38,737 bases of DNA from an uncultured Verrucomicrobiota bacterium (GCA_903847335.1 CAINDI010000095.1:1-38737); one strand, 5' to 3'. Numbered from the stretch's first letter, positions 8,799-18,022 are shown. Notes: generated by a model from the letters alone, not told the origin. Program-made: numbers and translations.

Positions 8799-9467
8799 AT
8801 GTTAACTAATATTGAATTGATGACGCTCAAAGAAGTGGCGCAGTATTTGCAACTGGCCGAACCAGCGATTTCACGCATGGCGCGGGATGGCGAATTGGCG
8901 GCGCAGAAATTTGGTAATGCTTGGCGGTTTAGCCGGACAGCGGTGGAGGTTTGGAAGGCAGCGCAACCGGTTGTGGCGGCCGGATTGCCAGAGCCTTTAA
9001 CGGTGGCGGGCGCGATGAGCGCGGAGCATATGAATCTGGCGGTGAAAGGTGCCGACAAAGACGCCGTGCTGCACGAGTTGGTTGGAATGGTTATCGAACG
9101 TGGTAACAAACGGCACGCGGAATTATTTTTTCAAGCATTAAAGTCGCGGGAAGATTTGTGTTCGACGTGCGTCAACGACGGTATCGCAATTCCGCATGCA
9201 CGGAATGCATTGGTGGGCTTGGTGGACAAACCGTTGCTGGCGTACGGTCGGCATGTGGCCGGTATCGATTTCGGAGCGATGGATGGTCAACCGGTTCGGC
9301 ATTTCTTTTTGCTTTGCGCACCGAATGTTCGTGAGCATCTGCAATTGCTTTCCCGGTTGTCGCGCATTTTGCACAAAGCGAATTTTCGGAAACGGCTGGA
9401 GGCGGTGAGCGTGCCGGCGGATATTATCGCGTTTGTTCGTGATGCTGAAAAATCGCCTAGCACCTGA
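8799..9467 (+). CDS. Helix-turn-helix protein fused to a PTS EIIA (PtsN-like) domain
   Basis: A 222-residue protein. Residues 8-52 are an excisionase/MerR-type winged HTH ([38 protein letters not shown] in pieces). Residues 70-215 are a fructose/nitrogen-type EIIA domain with the phosphorylatable His in GIAIPHARN, and conserved [28 protein letters not shown]-Ntr domains are phosphorylated by the EINtr-NPr relay and regulate transporters and kinases. Joining one to a DNA-binding domain suggests direct, phosphorylation-controlled transcription. This fusion is known from the PVC group, including chlamydiae. No other PTS gene lies nearby. It is followed 4 nt later by hemB, so co-transcription is likely. 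Confidence 0.9.
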   Translation: MLTNIELMTLKEVAQYLQLAEPAISRMARDGELAAQKFGNAWRFSRTAVEVWKAAQPVVAAGLPEPLTVAGAMSAEHMNLAVKGADKDAVLHELVGMVIERGNKRHAELFFQALKSREDLCSTCVNDGIAIPHARNALVGLVDKPLLAYGRHVAGIDFGAMDGQPVRHFFLLCAPNVREHLQLLSRLSRILHKANFRKRLEAVSVPADIIAFVRDAEKSPST

Positions 9468-9471
9468 GACT

Positions 9472-10443
9472 ATGAACTTTCCTAATCTTCGTCCTCGTCG
9501 GCTCCGGCAGAGCGCGGCGCTCCGGGCGCTAGTGCGGGAGACGGAATTATCGGTTAGCCATCTCGTTCAACCATATTTTGTCCGTCCGGGTCGCAACATT
9601 CGCAAGCCGATTAAGTCGATGCCGGGGCAATTTCAGTTTTCGATTGATCAATTAGTCCGGGAAGCTGAACAAGCATACTGGCTCGGTGTGCCAGCGGTAA
9701 TTTTGTTTGGGCTACCAGAGCGAAAGGATGCGAAAGCCAGTGGCGCGTATGCGGCGAATGGCATTGTGCCGCAAGCCGTGCGGGCGTTAAAAAAGGCAGT
9801 GCCGGAGTTGCTGGTAATCACGGATGTTTGTCTCTGTGAATACACTAGTCATGGTCATTGCGGAGTGGTCCGGGATGGGAAAGTTCTCAATGATCCGACG
9901 CTGACGTTGTTGGCGAAGTCAGCGGTCGCACATGCGAATGCCGGTGCTGACATCATCGCGCCAAGCGATATGATGGACGGACGCGTGGCGGCGATTCGTG
10001 CTGCGCTCGACAAGGCCGGTCATACGGACACGCCGATTATGAGTTACGCCGCGAAATTCGCATCGGCATTTTACGGACCATTTCGGGAAGCCGCGGAAAG
10101 TCCGCCGCAGTTCGGTGACCGAAAAACATACCAGATGGATTTTGCTAATGCGAACGAAGCGCTCCGGGAAGTCGCGCTCGATATTGCCGAAGGCGCAGAT
10201 ATCGTGATGGTCAAACCGGGGTTGCCGTATCTGGATTTGGTTTGGCGGGTGAAAGAAAAATTCGGTTATCCGGTCGCCGTGTATAATGTCAGCGGTGAAT
10301 ACGCGATGCTCAAAGCCGCTGCCGGTAACGGTTGGCTTGACGAAAAACAAGCAGTACTGGAGATGTTAACCAGTTTTCGGCGGGCCGGAGCGGATATTAT
10401 TTTGACGTACTGGGCGACGACGACGGCGAAGTGGCTGAAATAA
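9472..10443 (+). CDS. hemB: Delta-aminolevulinic acid dehydratase (porphobilinogen synthase)
   Basis: A 323-residue enzyme that condenses two 5-aminolevulinates to porphobilinogen in tetrapyrrole synthesis. The zinc-site cysteines are visible in [14 protein letters not shown] (Cys120, Cys122, Cys130), so this is the Zn-dependent form. The two Schiff-base lysines lie in [15 protein letters not shown] (Lys195) and [12 protein letters not shown] (Lys248). The start at 9472 gives the standard N-terminus; the frame stays open 39 nt upstream but overlaps the preceding gene. It ends 9 nt before the convergent FHA gene. No other heme gene is in the window. Confidence 0.98.
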   Translation: MNFPNLRPRRLRQSAALRALVRETELSVSHLVQPYFVRPGRNIRKPIKSMPGQFQFSIDQLVREAEQAYWLGVPAVILFGLPERKDAKASGAYAANGIVPQAVRALKKAVPELLVITDVCLCEYTSHGHCGVVRDGKVLNDPTLTLLAKSAVAHANAGADIIAPSDMMDGRVAAIRAALDKAGHTDTPIMSYAAKFASAFYGPFREAAESPPQFGDRKTYQMDFANANEALREVALDIAEGADIVMVKPGLPYLDLVWRVKEKFGYPVAVYNVSGEYAMLKAAAGNGWLDEKQAVLEMLTSFRRAGADIILTYWATTTAKWLK

Positions 10444-10452
10444 GAAGGTCGA

Positions 10453-10956
10453 TTAGAATCCGCTGAGCTTAACGGCGACAATCGCCAGCGCAACTAGCGC
10501 AAGTAGTCCTAACCCCAATACAACCCAGACGAGCGGATTCCGTTTCGTACTTTTCTTCCGAGCAAAAGGTGAGGCTGAACCAAATGTGGGTGGTGGAGCA
10601 TTACCGGAGCCGACTTGTGACAAATCAACGCCAGTTCGCACCGGTGGTAACGGTTGGCTGATTTTTTTGCTGTCAGACTCAAATCGCATTTCAACTGAGC
10701 CAAAACGGACTTGGTCACCGTTGTTAAGTTTGGATTCGACAATGCGCGCGCCGTTGACGCGGGTGCCGTTGGTCGAATTAAGATCGCGCAATTTGAACTC
10801 ACCGTTTTCAGTGAGGATCATCGCGTGGTGATGGGAAATGGTGCCGTCTTCAAGACGAATCACGTTGTCGAGTGCGCGTCCGAGAGTGACCCGCTCCTCA
10901 ATGATGTCGATGACTTTCCCCTCGAGAATTCCAGATAAAATATGAAGTTTTGGCAT
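10453..10956 (-). CDS. FHA-domain protein with C-terminal membrane anchor
   Basis: A 167-residue protein. Residues 1-90 are a forkhead-associated domain: VTLGRALDNVIRL (GR motif), SHHHAMI (SxxH motif) and LRDLNSTNGTRVNG (the phosphothreonine-binding NG turn). A linker of about 40 residues is followed by a terminal hydrophobic helix (WVVLGLGLLALVALAIVAV), so the FHA domain should be cytoplasmic and tail-anchored. FHA domains bind phosphothreonine peptides, which points to Ser/Thr kinase signalling, but no kinase or phosphatase is in the window. The gene converges with hemB. Confidence 0.93.
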   Translation of the reverse strand: MPKLHILSGILEGKVIDIIEERVTLGRALDNVIRLEDGTISHHHAMILTENGEFKLRDLNSTNGTRVNGARIVESKLNNGDQVRFGSVEMRFESDSKKISQPLPPVRTGVDLSQVGSGNAPPPTFGSASPFARKKSTKRNPLVWVVLGLGLLALVALAIVAVKLSGF

Positions 10957-11034
10957 CGGTCGTTATTTCCGGCATCTGCCTTGAATGTCGCGCATGATGC
11001 CAAAGCTAGCGGTCAAGTCAATGGCAATTTACAA

Positions 11035-13176
11035 TTACTTCGCGCGGAGCCGGTCGCACAAGCAACTATACCGGGCGGCCGTCTTGTTATTGCGAACCGC
11101 AATCGCCAGCGCTTTCTTCGAGCCGATGAGAATGACTAGCTTCTTGCCGCGCGTGATGGCGGTGTAGAGTAAATTCCGCTGGAGCAAAACATAATGCTGC
11201 GTCAGCAGTGGCACAATCACTGCCGGGTATTCGTTGCCTTGCGATTTGTGAACGCTAATCGCGTACGCCGGAACCAATTCATCGAGGTCGGTGAACTCAT
11301 AGCGAACTTCCCGGCCGTCAAACTCGACTGTGAATTCCTGTTCGACAAGATCGAGATTTTTTATTCGGCCCAGATCACCATTAAAAACATCCTTGTCGTA
11401 ATTATTCCGAATCTGCATCACTCGGTCGCCAACGCGGTAAGTTCGCCCGTAACGCTGCATCGTCGGGCCGGTCGGATTGAGCGCGGCTTGCAATTCCCGG
11501 TTCAAGTTTTCGGAGCCACAAACGCCTTTGTGCATTGGTGTCAACACTTGCGCTTCCAAGCCAAACTTGCGTGGCACCCGGTCACTGCAGAGCGTTTTGA
11601 TTGTCGCCAAAACTTTCTCCGGGTCGTCTTCGTGAATGAAAAAGAAATCGCTTTCTTCCGGTCCGTCCAACACCGGTAGCTCACCGGCGTTGACCCGGTG
11701 GGCGTTGGTAATAATGAAGCTCGTCTTGGCTTGTCGGAAGATTTCCGTCAGGCGCACCACCGGAATCACTACCGATTCAATTAAGTCCCGGAGAAAATTA
11801 CCGGGGCCGACTGACGGCAATTGATCCACATCGCCGACGAATACCACCGATGCACCGGCCGGAATTGCTTTCACCAAATGATAGGCGAGGGGAATATCCA
11901 GCATCGAAGTTTCGTCGATGACGAGTAAATCGCATTTCAATGGCCGACGTTCGTTGTGAGTGAATCCACCTTCGTGCGGTGTGTATTTCAGCAATCGGTG
12001 AATGGTCTGGGCCGATGCGCCGGTGGCTTCGCTCATTCGTTTTGCGGCGCGACCAGTGGGTGCGGCGAGCAATACTTCACATTTCTTCGCCTGCAAAATC
12101 CGGACGATGCTATTGATGATGGTCGTCTTACCGACGCCGGGACCACCGGTGATCACGCACACTTTGGAAGTGAGCGCAGTTTGCACAGCTTGCTTTTGCG
12201 CCTCCGCCAATTCGATGCCGGTCTGTTCTTCGACCCACGCAATTGCCTTCTCAAAATCCACCGCCGGTAACTCCAATTTCGCGCGGCGCAAATCCGCCAG
12301 TCGCGCCGCAATACCGCATTCCGAGTGGTGCAGACCGGTGAGATAGATGAACTCGCCGTCGCTCACCGCATCGCCGGTAACTAGCAGCAATTCCAGCGCA
12401 GTCTCGACCGGTTTGATTTCCGTCTCCAGCAATTCACTGGCGTTGTGAACTAATTCTTCGCGTGGCAAACAAGTGTGACCATCGCTCGCGGCACCTTCCA
12501 GCGTGTGAATGAGGCCGGCTTTTAAGCGGTGAATTGAATCGGCGGCGATTCCAAGTTTCGAGGCGATGCCGTCAGCGGTCCGGAAGCCGATACCGGTAAT
12601 ATCTTTCGCGAGTTGGTAAGGATTTTCACGGACGACGGTGATGGCGTTTTCGCCGTATTGCTTAAAAATTTTCGCGGCGTGCGCGCTGCTAATACCGTGG
12701 CCTTGTAGAAAAATCATGATGTCACGGATGTTTTTCTGTTCCGACCAAGCCGCCTTGATTCGTTTGGCGCGTTCCGGGCCGATGCCTTCCACTTCGCGGA
12801 GCTTACCGGAGAATTGATCAATGACTTCGAGCGTGCGCTCACCAAATTTTTCAACAATCCGGTCGGCAAACTTTGCGCCGATGCCTTTGATGAGTCCGCT
12901 GCCGAGATATTTCTGGATGCCGACGATGGTGCGCGGTAAAACCGATTCGAATTTTTCGACAGCAAATTGCCGTCCAAATTGTTTGTGATTCACCCACCGG
13001 CCCTGTGCGCGGACAGTTTCGCCGAGGTTCAACGCTGCCAGATTGCCGACGATGATGACCGGCTCCACGCGCCCGCGACCCTCCGGCAAAAGCTGGGCGA
13101 CGGTGTAGTGATTTTCCTCGTTGGTGTAGAGGATTTTTTCAACTGAGCCGGCGACTGTGTCGAGCGGTTGGGTCAT
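11035..13176 (-). CDS. recD2: RecD2-type ATP-dependent DNA helicase
   Basis: A 713-residue superfamily 1B helicase. The long N-terminal region with helix-hairpin-helix motifs (GLIKGIGAKFADRIVEKFG, VEGIGPERAKRI) marks the RecD2 class rather than RecD of RecBCD. Walker A is GGPGVGKTT (about 344-352), Walker B DETSMLD, followed by GDVDQLPSVGPG and the C-terminal AISVHKSQGNEYP and YTAITRGK motifs. RecD2 unwinds DNA 5'-3' and acts in repair and replication-fork maintenance independently of RecBC. It starts in an ATGA overlap with the upstream gene, so it is translationally coupled to the secreted protein and methyltransferase genes. Confidence 0.96.
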   Translation of the reverse strand: MTQPLDTVAGSVEKILYTNEENHYTVAQLLPEGRGRVEPVIIVGNLAALNLGETVRAQGRWVNHKQFGRQFAVEKFESVLPRTIVGIQKYLGSGLIKGIGAKFADRIVEKFGERTLEVIDQFSGKLREVEGIGPERAKRIKAAWSEQKNIRDIMIFLQGHGISSAHAAKIFKQYGENAITVVRENPYQLAKDITGIGFRTADGIASKLGIAADSIHRLKAGLIHTLEGAASDGHTCLPREELVHNASELLETEIKPVETALELLLVTGDAVSDGEFIYLTGLHHSECGIAARLADLRRAKLELPAVDFEKAIAWVEEQTGIELAEAQKQAVQTALTSKVCVITGGPGVGKTTIINSIVRILQAKKCEVLLAAPTGRAAKRMSEATGASAQTIHRLLKYTPHEGGFTHNERRPLKCDLLVIDETSMLDIPLAYHLVKAIPAGASVVFVGDVDQLPSVGPGNFLRDLIESVVIPVVRLTEIFRQAKTSFIITNAHRVNAGELPVLDGPEESDFFFIHEDDPEKVLATIKTLCSDRVPRKFGLEAQVLTPMHKGVCGSENLNRELQAALNPTGPTMQRYGRTYRVGDRVMQIRNNYDKDVFNGDLGRIKNLDLVEQEFTVEFDGREVRYEFTDLDELVPAYAISVHKSQGNEYPAVIVPLLTQHYVLLQRNLLYTAITRGKKLVILIGSKKALAIAVRNNKTAARYSCLCDRLRAK

Positions 13177-14831
13177 GGCGTCGGTGGCACCACGACTTCA
13201 AAATTGGAACCGCGGATGCGCCGGAGCTCTTCGCTCAAATCTGGAATGCGCGGGTCGGGCGTGACGGAGATGGCCCAGTCGATTCCATTGTCGGCGACAA
13301 ACATGCCATAGGTCTTTAGACCTTTGAGAATCGTTTGCACTTCCGGCGAAAAACCAGTGACGTCGAAATCGCGTCGCAGCCGGATGCGTTCGCCCATCCG
13401 TGGCAGACTTTCGTCGGTGAGCTTGCTGGCGAAATGTGTGGCCGGCGCGACATACGCCCGGCGCGTGCGACGGACGGTGACGCGCATCGCGTGTTCAATG
13501 ACGCCGCGTTTGAGTTCGTCGTACCGGGCGGTGGCTGGGAAAATCGGCAAGCCGGCGGCATCGGCGCTGGTCCAGCCATCGGGACGGAGTTTATTGATTT
13601 TTAAGTCGAATGTCGAAGCTTGAGACGCTTGCCAGCCGCGCGCGGTTTTCTTGAGCTGATAGAATTCGTAAAGCATCCGGTTGACCGGATCTACCACGAT
13701 GCCGTGCCGGTCACCACCGAGATTGAGTGTGTCGCGCTGCACATCGTCGAGTGTCAGATTGTTGTATTTGGGATTGCGATGATAGTTACTCGGCCAGCCT
13801 TCAATCGGTGTGTTGTCAGCGACTGGGAATGGGCCTTTATCGGATTCAGCAGGATTGGGAATGAGGACATTCACATTTTTTTGGTTCGGTGGCACAATTA
13901 CAAAGGCCATATCATCGTTGTATCGGAGCGACCGGTCAGCGCCGATGCTGGCGATGATGTTTCGGGAATTCGGATGAACCGGCCAGTCGGTGACGACAAG
14001 ATTCCACGGATTGTCCGGCGGATAAACTTCCAGTGCACTGAGAATCTCATCGGCTTCCGGGGTGTTGAACAGGACCGGCGTGTGAATCTCCGGCATCTTC
14101 GCAGCTCGAATACGAGCGAGGCGTGCTGGATCGCCGGTGGCAGGATGCGCTGGCGTAGTGGCGACAACTGCCGGAGTGGCCGGCATTTCGGGAGTCACAA
14201 TCAAGTCCACCAACTGATCGCCGATTTTGCCTTTCACACGATAGACACCGCCCGGAGTGAAGAGGTTACCGGTGGTTTGCGCCACCGGTGACGCGTCGGG
14301 ACCCGTGAGACTGATATCGCCGAAAAATAGCGTCACCGGTTTGTCAGTCGTGTTGGCAAGATACCAACGCACGATTTTTTCGAGCTCCGGTGCGGAGCCA
14401 TCAACATTTGCCATGCCGCCGATAGAAATTTTTAGATCATTGCGACCGGGGGCAACTCGCAGGGGAATATCCATTCGTGTTTGATAATTATTGGAGCGTT
14501 CATGTTTGACGTTGAAACCGAGGGTGACCGGCGTAAGCGACGGATTGTAGATGATAAATTCGACATACGTGAACGGCTTCCAATTAGTGACTTTGGCTGC
14601 GCGGTCGCCAAAACTGTCGCCGGCGGGGCAGTTGACCTTTAATGCTGAGCCGCCAAGTGGTTTGCATTCTTCGATGTTATAGAAGGTTTGATCACTGCCG
14701 GTATCCGATGGCTGTTGGCCGTGAGTGACATCGAATAACATTTCGCGTCGGGCCTGCGTGACTGGCGTCCACCACAGTAAACTCAGGAAACAACCGGTAA
14801 TAAGTATGCTTTGCAGGTTTGTCTTCATCAA
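13173..14831 (-). CDS. Secreted two-domain protein, unknown function
   Basis: A 552-residue protein with a signal peptide (about residues 1-28, ending TQA-R). The N-terminal part (about 30-190) looks like a beta-sandwich of carbohydrate-binding type (KPFTYVEFIIYNPS, KISIGGMANVDG, IVRWYLANTTDKPVTLFFGDI). The C-terminal part of about 290 residues matches a family of secreted proteins I recognise by its conserved run: PPDNPWN, NSRNIIASIGA, DRHGIVVD, LYEFYQ, GWTSADAAGLPI, IEHAMRVTVRRTRRAYVAPA, GMFVADNGIDW. That family has no established activity that I know of. It overlaps both neighbours by 4 nt, an odd operon position for an exported protein between RNA methyltransferase and DNA helicase genes. 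Confidence 0.85.
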   Translation of the reverse strand: MMKTNLQSILITGCFLSLLWWTPVTQARREMLFDVTHGQQPSDTGSDQTFYNIEECKPLGGSALKVNCPAGDSFGDRAAKVTNWKPFTYVEFIIYNPSLTPVTLGFNVKHERSNNYQTRMDIPLRVAPGRNDLKISIGGMANVDGSAPELEKIVRWYLANTTDKPVTLFFGDISLTGPDASPVAQTTGNLFTPGGVYRVKGKIGDQLVDLIVTPEMPATPAVVATTPAHPATGDPARLARIRAAKMPEIHTPVLFNTPEADEILSALEVYPPDNPWNLVVTDWPVHPNSRNIIASIGADRSLRYNDDMAFVIVPPNQKNVNVLIPNPAESDKGPFPVADNTPIEGWPSNYHRNPKYNNLTLDDVQRDTLNLGGDRHGIVVDPVNRMLYEFYQLKKTARGWQASQASTFDLKINKLRPDGWTSADAAGLPIFPATARYDELKRGVIEHAMRVTVRRTRRAYVAPATHFASKLTDESLPRMGERIRLRRDFDVTGFSPEVQTILKGLKTYGMFVADNGIDWAISVTPDPRIPDLSEELRRIRGSNFEVVVPPTP

Positions 14832-16000
14832 CTTCCTCTGTGGGTTAACTCCGCGATGGCTTCACAATGCTGCGTCTGCGGAAACATGTCAAACGGCGTC
14901 ACGCGTTCCAGTCGGTAACCAAATTTGCAGAGCGTCTTAATATCTCGCGCCAACATCGGCGGTGCGCACGAAACGTAAATTAACTTGCGCGGTTTCTGCT
15001 CCCGGAGGGTTTTCAGTACCACCGGTGCACAACCCGAACGCGGCGGGTCGAGAATGAGACACGTTTCCTCTAGCTTGCACTGCCGGAGCGTGTAGAATAA
15101 CAGCCGTTCCGTCTTGCCGGGATAGAAATCATACCGGCTTAAACCGAGGCTGGCGGCATTTGTGTTTGCGGTTTGAATGGCGCGAGCGTCATCTTCGATG
15201 CCGTAAACGTGTTCCGCAATGTCGCCCAGCATCAGCGCGAACAGACCGATACCGCAGTACGCGTCCACTAACACCCGACAACCACTCGCCGCGAAAGCTT
15301 GCCGAGTGTGTTGCAATGCCAGCTCAATCACGTCCCGGTTGATTTGAAAAAATGAACCGACCGGTGCACGCAATGTTTTGCCGAGAATGACTTCCTCAAT
15401 GATTTCGGTTGGAACCGAATCCGTAAACGTCCAAACCTTACCGGCGGAGTTGCAGCGAATCGTCAGATGTTTATCCACCTCCAACGGCCCGGTCAGCTTG
15501 GCGTTCACTTCATCACGAGCAATCGGGCAGTTATCTACCGGAATAATTGAGCGACCGCGTTGCGTCCAGAAACCGGGTTTGCCGGGACCGTGAACAACAA
15601 GTTTGTTCCGGTAGCCATATTCGCGCGGTGAACCGACGACCGGTGCGATAGGAGGCTCCGGTAGCTTCCCGATGCGTTGGAAAACGTCACGGATTTGGGC
15701 GCGTTTGAGTTCAAGTTGTTGCGGATAGGTGACGTGCTGATACTGGCAACCGGCGCAGTTGGCGTAAAGTTTGCAGCGCGGTTCAGTCCGGTACGGCGAT
15801 GGCGTGATGACGCGCACAAGATTGGCGGTGGCAAACCGTTTCCGGACGTCCACGATTTCAACTTCGACGTGTTCGCCGGCGATTACAAACGGAACGAAGA
15901 CGACAAAATTTTCAAAGCGCCCGATTCCGTCGCCACCGAACGCGACGGTGGTGATATCGAGTTCGAGGCGTTGACCGGGTTGAAGCGTTGGCAAAATCAC
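14828..16000 (-). CDS. TrmA/RlmD-type RNA m5U methyltransferase
   Basis: A 390-residue enzyme. It has an N-terminal TRAM RNA-binding domain (LELDITTVAFGGDGIGRF then FVPFVIAGEHVEVEI), an iron-sulfur cysteine set (CKLYANCAGCQYQH), SAM motifs (FFQINRDV, VDAYCGIGLFALML), and the catalytic cores DPPRSGC and YVSCAPPMLARDI, whose Cys attacks uracil C6. The TRAM domain and Fe-S cysteines fit the RlmD/RlmC type acting on 23S rRNA (U1939 or U747) rather than TrmA of tRNA, but the site cannot be decided from sequence. It overlaps both flanking genes by 4 nt. Confidence 0.92.
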   Translation of the reverse strand: MILPTLQPGQRLELDITTVAFGGDGIGRFENFVVFVPFVIAGEHVEVEIVDVRKRFATANLVRVITPSPYRTEPRCKLYANCAGCQYQHVTYPQQLELKRAQIRDVFQRIGKLPEPPIAPVVGSPREYGYRNKLVVHGPGKPGFWTQRGRSIIPVDNCPIARDEVNAKLTGPLEVDKHLTIRCNSAGKVWTFTDSVPTEIIEEVILGKTLRAPVGSFFQINRDVIELALQHTRQAFAASGCRVLVDAYCGIGLFALMLGDIAEHVYGIEDDARAIQTANTNAASLGLSRYDFYPGKTERLLFYTLRQCKLEETCLILDPPRSGCAPVVLKTLREQKPRKLIYVSCAPPMLARDIKTLCKFGYRLERVTPFDMFPQTQHCEAIAELTHRGS

Positions 16001-16332
16001 AGCTCGGTTTTACGCGCTGCACGCAAAATCTGCAAGCTGCTTACCAACGACCAGAGCCACGCCGCGAGCATCAGACCCAAACTAATTCCCAGTGCTCGGA
16101 GCGGAATCGCATCTAAGTCTGGAAATTCATCTGCCGTCAGACAGAAATTCGTGAGTTGGAGAACGCCGCGACCGCTGAGTAAAAAACCGGTTACCGCCAG
16201 CGCGATTTGCAGTACGCCGCTCATGCGCCGACCGGCTAGAAAGGTGCCTAGCCCTGGCGCGACTAGAAGATTTAATCCCGTCAAAACGTAAGCGCGAGAG
16301 CGGTTAAGTTGTCGAGGTGGCTTTGGTTCCAA
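15997..16332 (-). CDS. Small integral membrane protein, unknown
   Basis: A 111-residue protein with about three hydrophobic segments: VLTGLNLLVAPGLGTFLAG (about 16-34), VLQIALAVTGFLLSGRGVLQL (about 40-60) and ALGISLGLMLAAWLWSLVSS (about 80-99), ending in a basic tail. The first segment, with its Gly-rich P-G-x-G motif, recalls small TM2-like proteins, but I do not recognise a named family. It overlaps the methyltransferase start by 4 nt and the preceding GYF_2 gene by 29 nt, so it is part of the minus-strand operon. Confidence 0.7.
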   Translation of the reverse strand: MEPKPPRQLNRSRAYVLTGLNLLVAPGLGTFLAGRRMSGVLQIALAVTGFLLSGRGVLQLTNFCLTADEFPDLDAIPLRALGISLGLMLAAWLWSLVSSLQILRAARKTEL

Positions 16333-17149
16333 AGATATCCTCGTATGCGTACATCATGGACGCGAGCCCCACCGGTATGGCGATAAACACACCCACCAAA
16401 CAGCAGACAAGCCCCAAGATGGCGATTAGGCCGTTGACAATCAATAGTCCAAAAAATACCCACCAATGTCGGCTGACAACTTTTCGACTCAATTCCATCG
16501 CTGGCCAGAAATCTATTTTTTTGTCGATGACCAGCGCCAGTGTGAATTGCCAGGCAATTACGAGATAAATACCGGGAATAATCAGTAGTAGAAAACCAAT
16601 CATCGCTAATGATCCGGAAACAATATGCGCGAGCATTAGCGGAACGAATGCGATGCTAAATCCGACAAACGCATCGCCCAATGTAGCCGATTGACCGCGT
16701 ATTTTTTTCAGAATCAGCGCGTAAAAGCCGCCCATCATCGGGCCACCAATAATCAGACTAATGACCGGTCCGACGTACGGAATACCGCAGCCACCGGCAA
16801 GCAAGAGGCTGACAAACGATACGCCGACTAGCAGCCAAAAATTGGCTTTGACCAATGCCCAGCCGCGACTGATGCAGCTCCCGATTTGAATCGTGTAATC
16901 TCGCGCCAAAATCTGCGCGGCGAGCGCTTCGGCATTCACCGGTGCCGGAACTATCGGTGGTACGGTACCGGTGTTTCCGCTGGCTGGATTAGTGAACTCC
17001 GGTAGTTCACCTAAGAATTTCCAGTCCGTTGTGCCGGCAGGTTGGATTCGCGTCTGGGTATTGATGCGACCCTCGGCGAGCCACTGCCGTAACTGTTCTA
17101 GTGTGACTGGGCCGTATTCTTTGCCATCTGCACCAATGATTTTGTACAT
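16304..17149 (-). CDS. GYF_2-domain multi-spanning membrane protein
   Basis: A 281-residue protein. Residues 1-50 are a GYF_2 (DUF4339) domain: MYKIIGADGKEYGPVTLEQL then LAEGRINTQTRIQPAGTTDWKFLGELPEF. A Pro/Ala linker leads to five or six hydrophobic helices (LLVGVSFVSLLLAGG, VGPVISLIIGGPMMGG, MLAHIVSGSLAMIGFLLLI, GIYLVIAWQFTLALV, WWVFFGLLIVNGLIAILGLV, GVFIAIPVGLASMMYAYEDI). GYF_2 modules are common on membrane proteins of PVC bacteria and are thought to bind peptides. The start at 17149 has GAAAGGA just upstream; the frame is open 99 nt further but that would precede the GYF_2 domain with unrelated sequence. A paralogous N-terminus occurs at 17528-18013. Confidence 0.85.
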   Translation of the reverse strand: MYKIIGADGKEYGPVTLEQLRQWLAEGRINTQTRIQPAGTTDWKFLGELPEFTNPASGNTGTVPPIVPAPVNAEALAAQILARDYTIQIGSCISRGWALVKANFWLLVGVSFVSLLLAGGCGIPYVGPVISLIIGGPMMGGFYALILKKIRGQSATLGDAFVGFSIAFVPLMLAHIVSGSLAMIGFLLLIIPGIYLVIAWQFTLALVIDKKIDFWPAMELSRKVVSRHWWVFFGLLIVNGLIAILGLVCCLVGVFIAIPVGLASMMYAYEDIFGTKATSTT

Positions 17150-17169
17150 ACTTTCCTTTCGTGACCGGC

Positions 17170-17544
17170 TCAAGGAGCCAGATAGGTGAACGGTTGTACC
17201 GGAATGTTCCGGACGATTCCGAAAATAATGACCAACGCCAGCAAACACCAGCCGAATCGGGCTGCCGTTTTCGAATTTATTTTGCGCCAGATGCCGGCCA
17301 TTCCAAGTGCCGGGATCGCCAATACAAACAGCGCATTCAAATGCAAGGCCGCACGGAGATGGCCGTGAGCTAATTTATGCGCCGCACGAGTGGCACCACA
17401 GCCGGGACAATTCAGACCGGTTAAAGCATGCAGCGGACAAGGCGGACAATCCGCCGGATTCACAAAGTAGAAAAAGCCGATGCCGATTGCTGTGGCGATC
17501 AAAATGCCGATTGTCCAAACTAGGCGATTACCAAAAGTGCCCAT
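17170..17544 (-). CDS. DUF2752 family membrane protein
   Basis: A 124-residue protein with three hydrophobic helices. The diagnostic segment is CPLHALTGLNCPGCGATRA (about 36-54), with CPGCGATRA being the DUF2752 signature, followed by HLRAALHLNALF. Cysteines in this motif may bind metal or form disulfides. The family's function is unknown. It lies between two GYF_2 genes, overlapping the upstream one by 17 nt and separated from the downstream one by 20 nt. GYF_2, DUF4190 and DUF2752 genes often cluster, suggesting one membrane assembly; that is inference. Confidence 0.88.
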   Translation of the reverse strand: MGTFGNRLVWTIGILIATAIGIGFFYFVNPADCPPCPLHALTGLNCPGCGATRAAHKLAHGHLRAALHLNALFVLAIPALGMAGIWRKINSKTAARFGWCLLALVIIFGIVRNIPVQPFTYLAP

Positions 17545-18013
17545 CTTGGTTAAAGCGAGAGAAGCACCAAACCGGGTGCCAACAAGTGGCCATCCAGATT
17601 ACAGTTGCGAATAAGCCGGCGATGGAGAGCCACAAACCCGCGATGGCCATTCCTTTGCCGGTTTGCATTCCAGCGGAATGTTTGATTTGCGACAAAGCCA
17701 CCCCGGCGAAAATAATTCCGGCCACCCAGGTCACCGGTCCGCAACAGCAAGTTATCCAACCGATTGCGCCCAAGACTAAACTCGTGATTGCAAAACCATT
17801 CGTGCGTGTCGGTACGGAAACGCGGAGCGGAGGATTCTCAATGACCGGTGGAGCCAAAAGCTCCGGGAATTCTACAAGTGGTTTCCAGTCCGGGCTCCCG
17901 ACTGGCTGCACCAAGGTCTGCGCGGTGGCGCGGCCTTCAGCAATCCATTGGCGGAATTGCTCCAGCGTGACCGGGCCGTACATTCTTCCATCTGTGCCGA
18001 TAAGTTTGTACAT
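17528..18013 (-). CDS. GYF_2 plus DUF4190 membrane protein
   Basis: A 161-residue protein. Residues 1-50 are a GYF_2 domain (MYKLIGTDGRMYGPVTLEQF, then AEGRATAQTLVQPVGSPDWK). After a linker, residues 72-140 form the two-helix DUF4190 unit: GFAITSLVLGAIGWI, CCGPVTWVAGIIFAGVALSQIK, then GMAIAGLWLSIAGLFATVIW. The N-terminus is paralogous to that of 16304-17149. The last residues (CWHPVWCFSRFNQDGHFW) overlap the DUF2752 start. It lies 9 nt downstream of obg and is probably co-transcribed with it. Confidence 0.87.
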   Translation of the reverse strand: MYKLIGTDGRMYGPVTLEQFRQWIAEGRATAQTLVQPVGSPDWKPLVEFPELLAPPVIENPPLRVSVPTRTNGFAITSLVLGAIGWITCCCGPVTWVAGIIFAGVALSQIKHSAGMQTGKGMAIAGLWLSIAGLFATVIWMATCWHPVWCFSRFNQDGHFW

Positions 18014-18022
18014 GGCGAAAAT

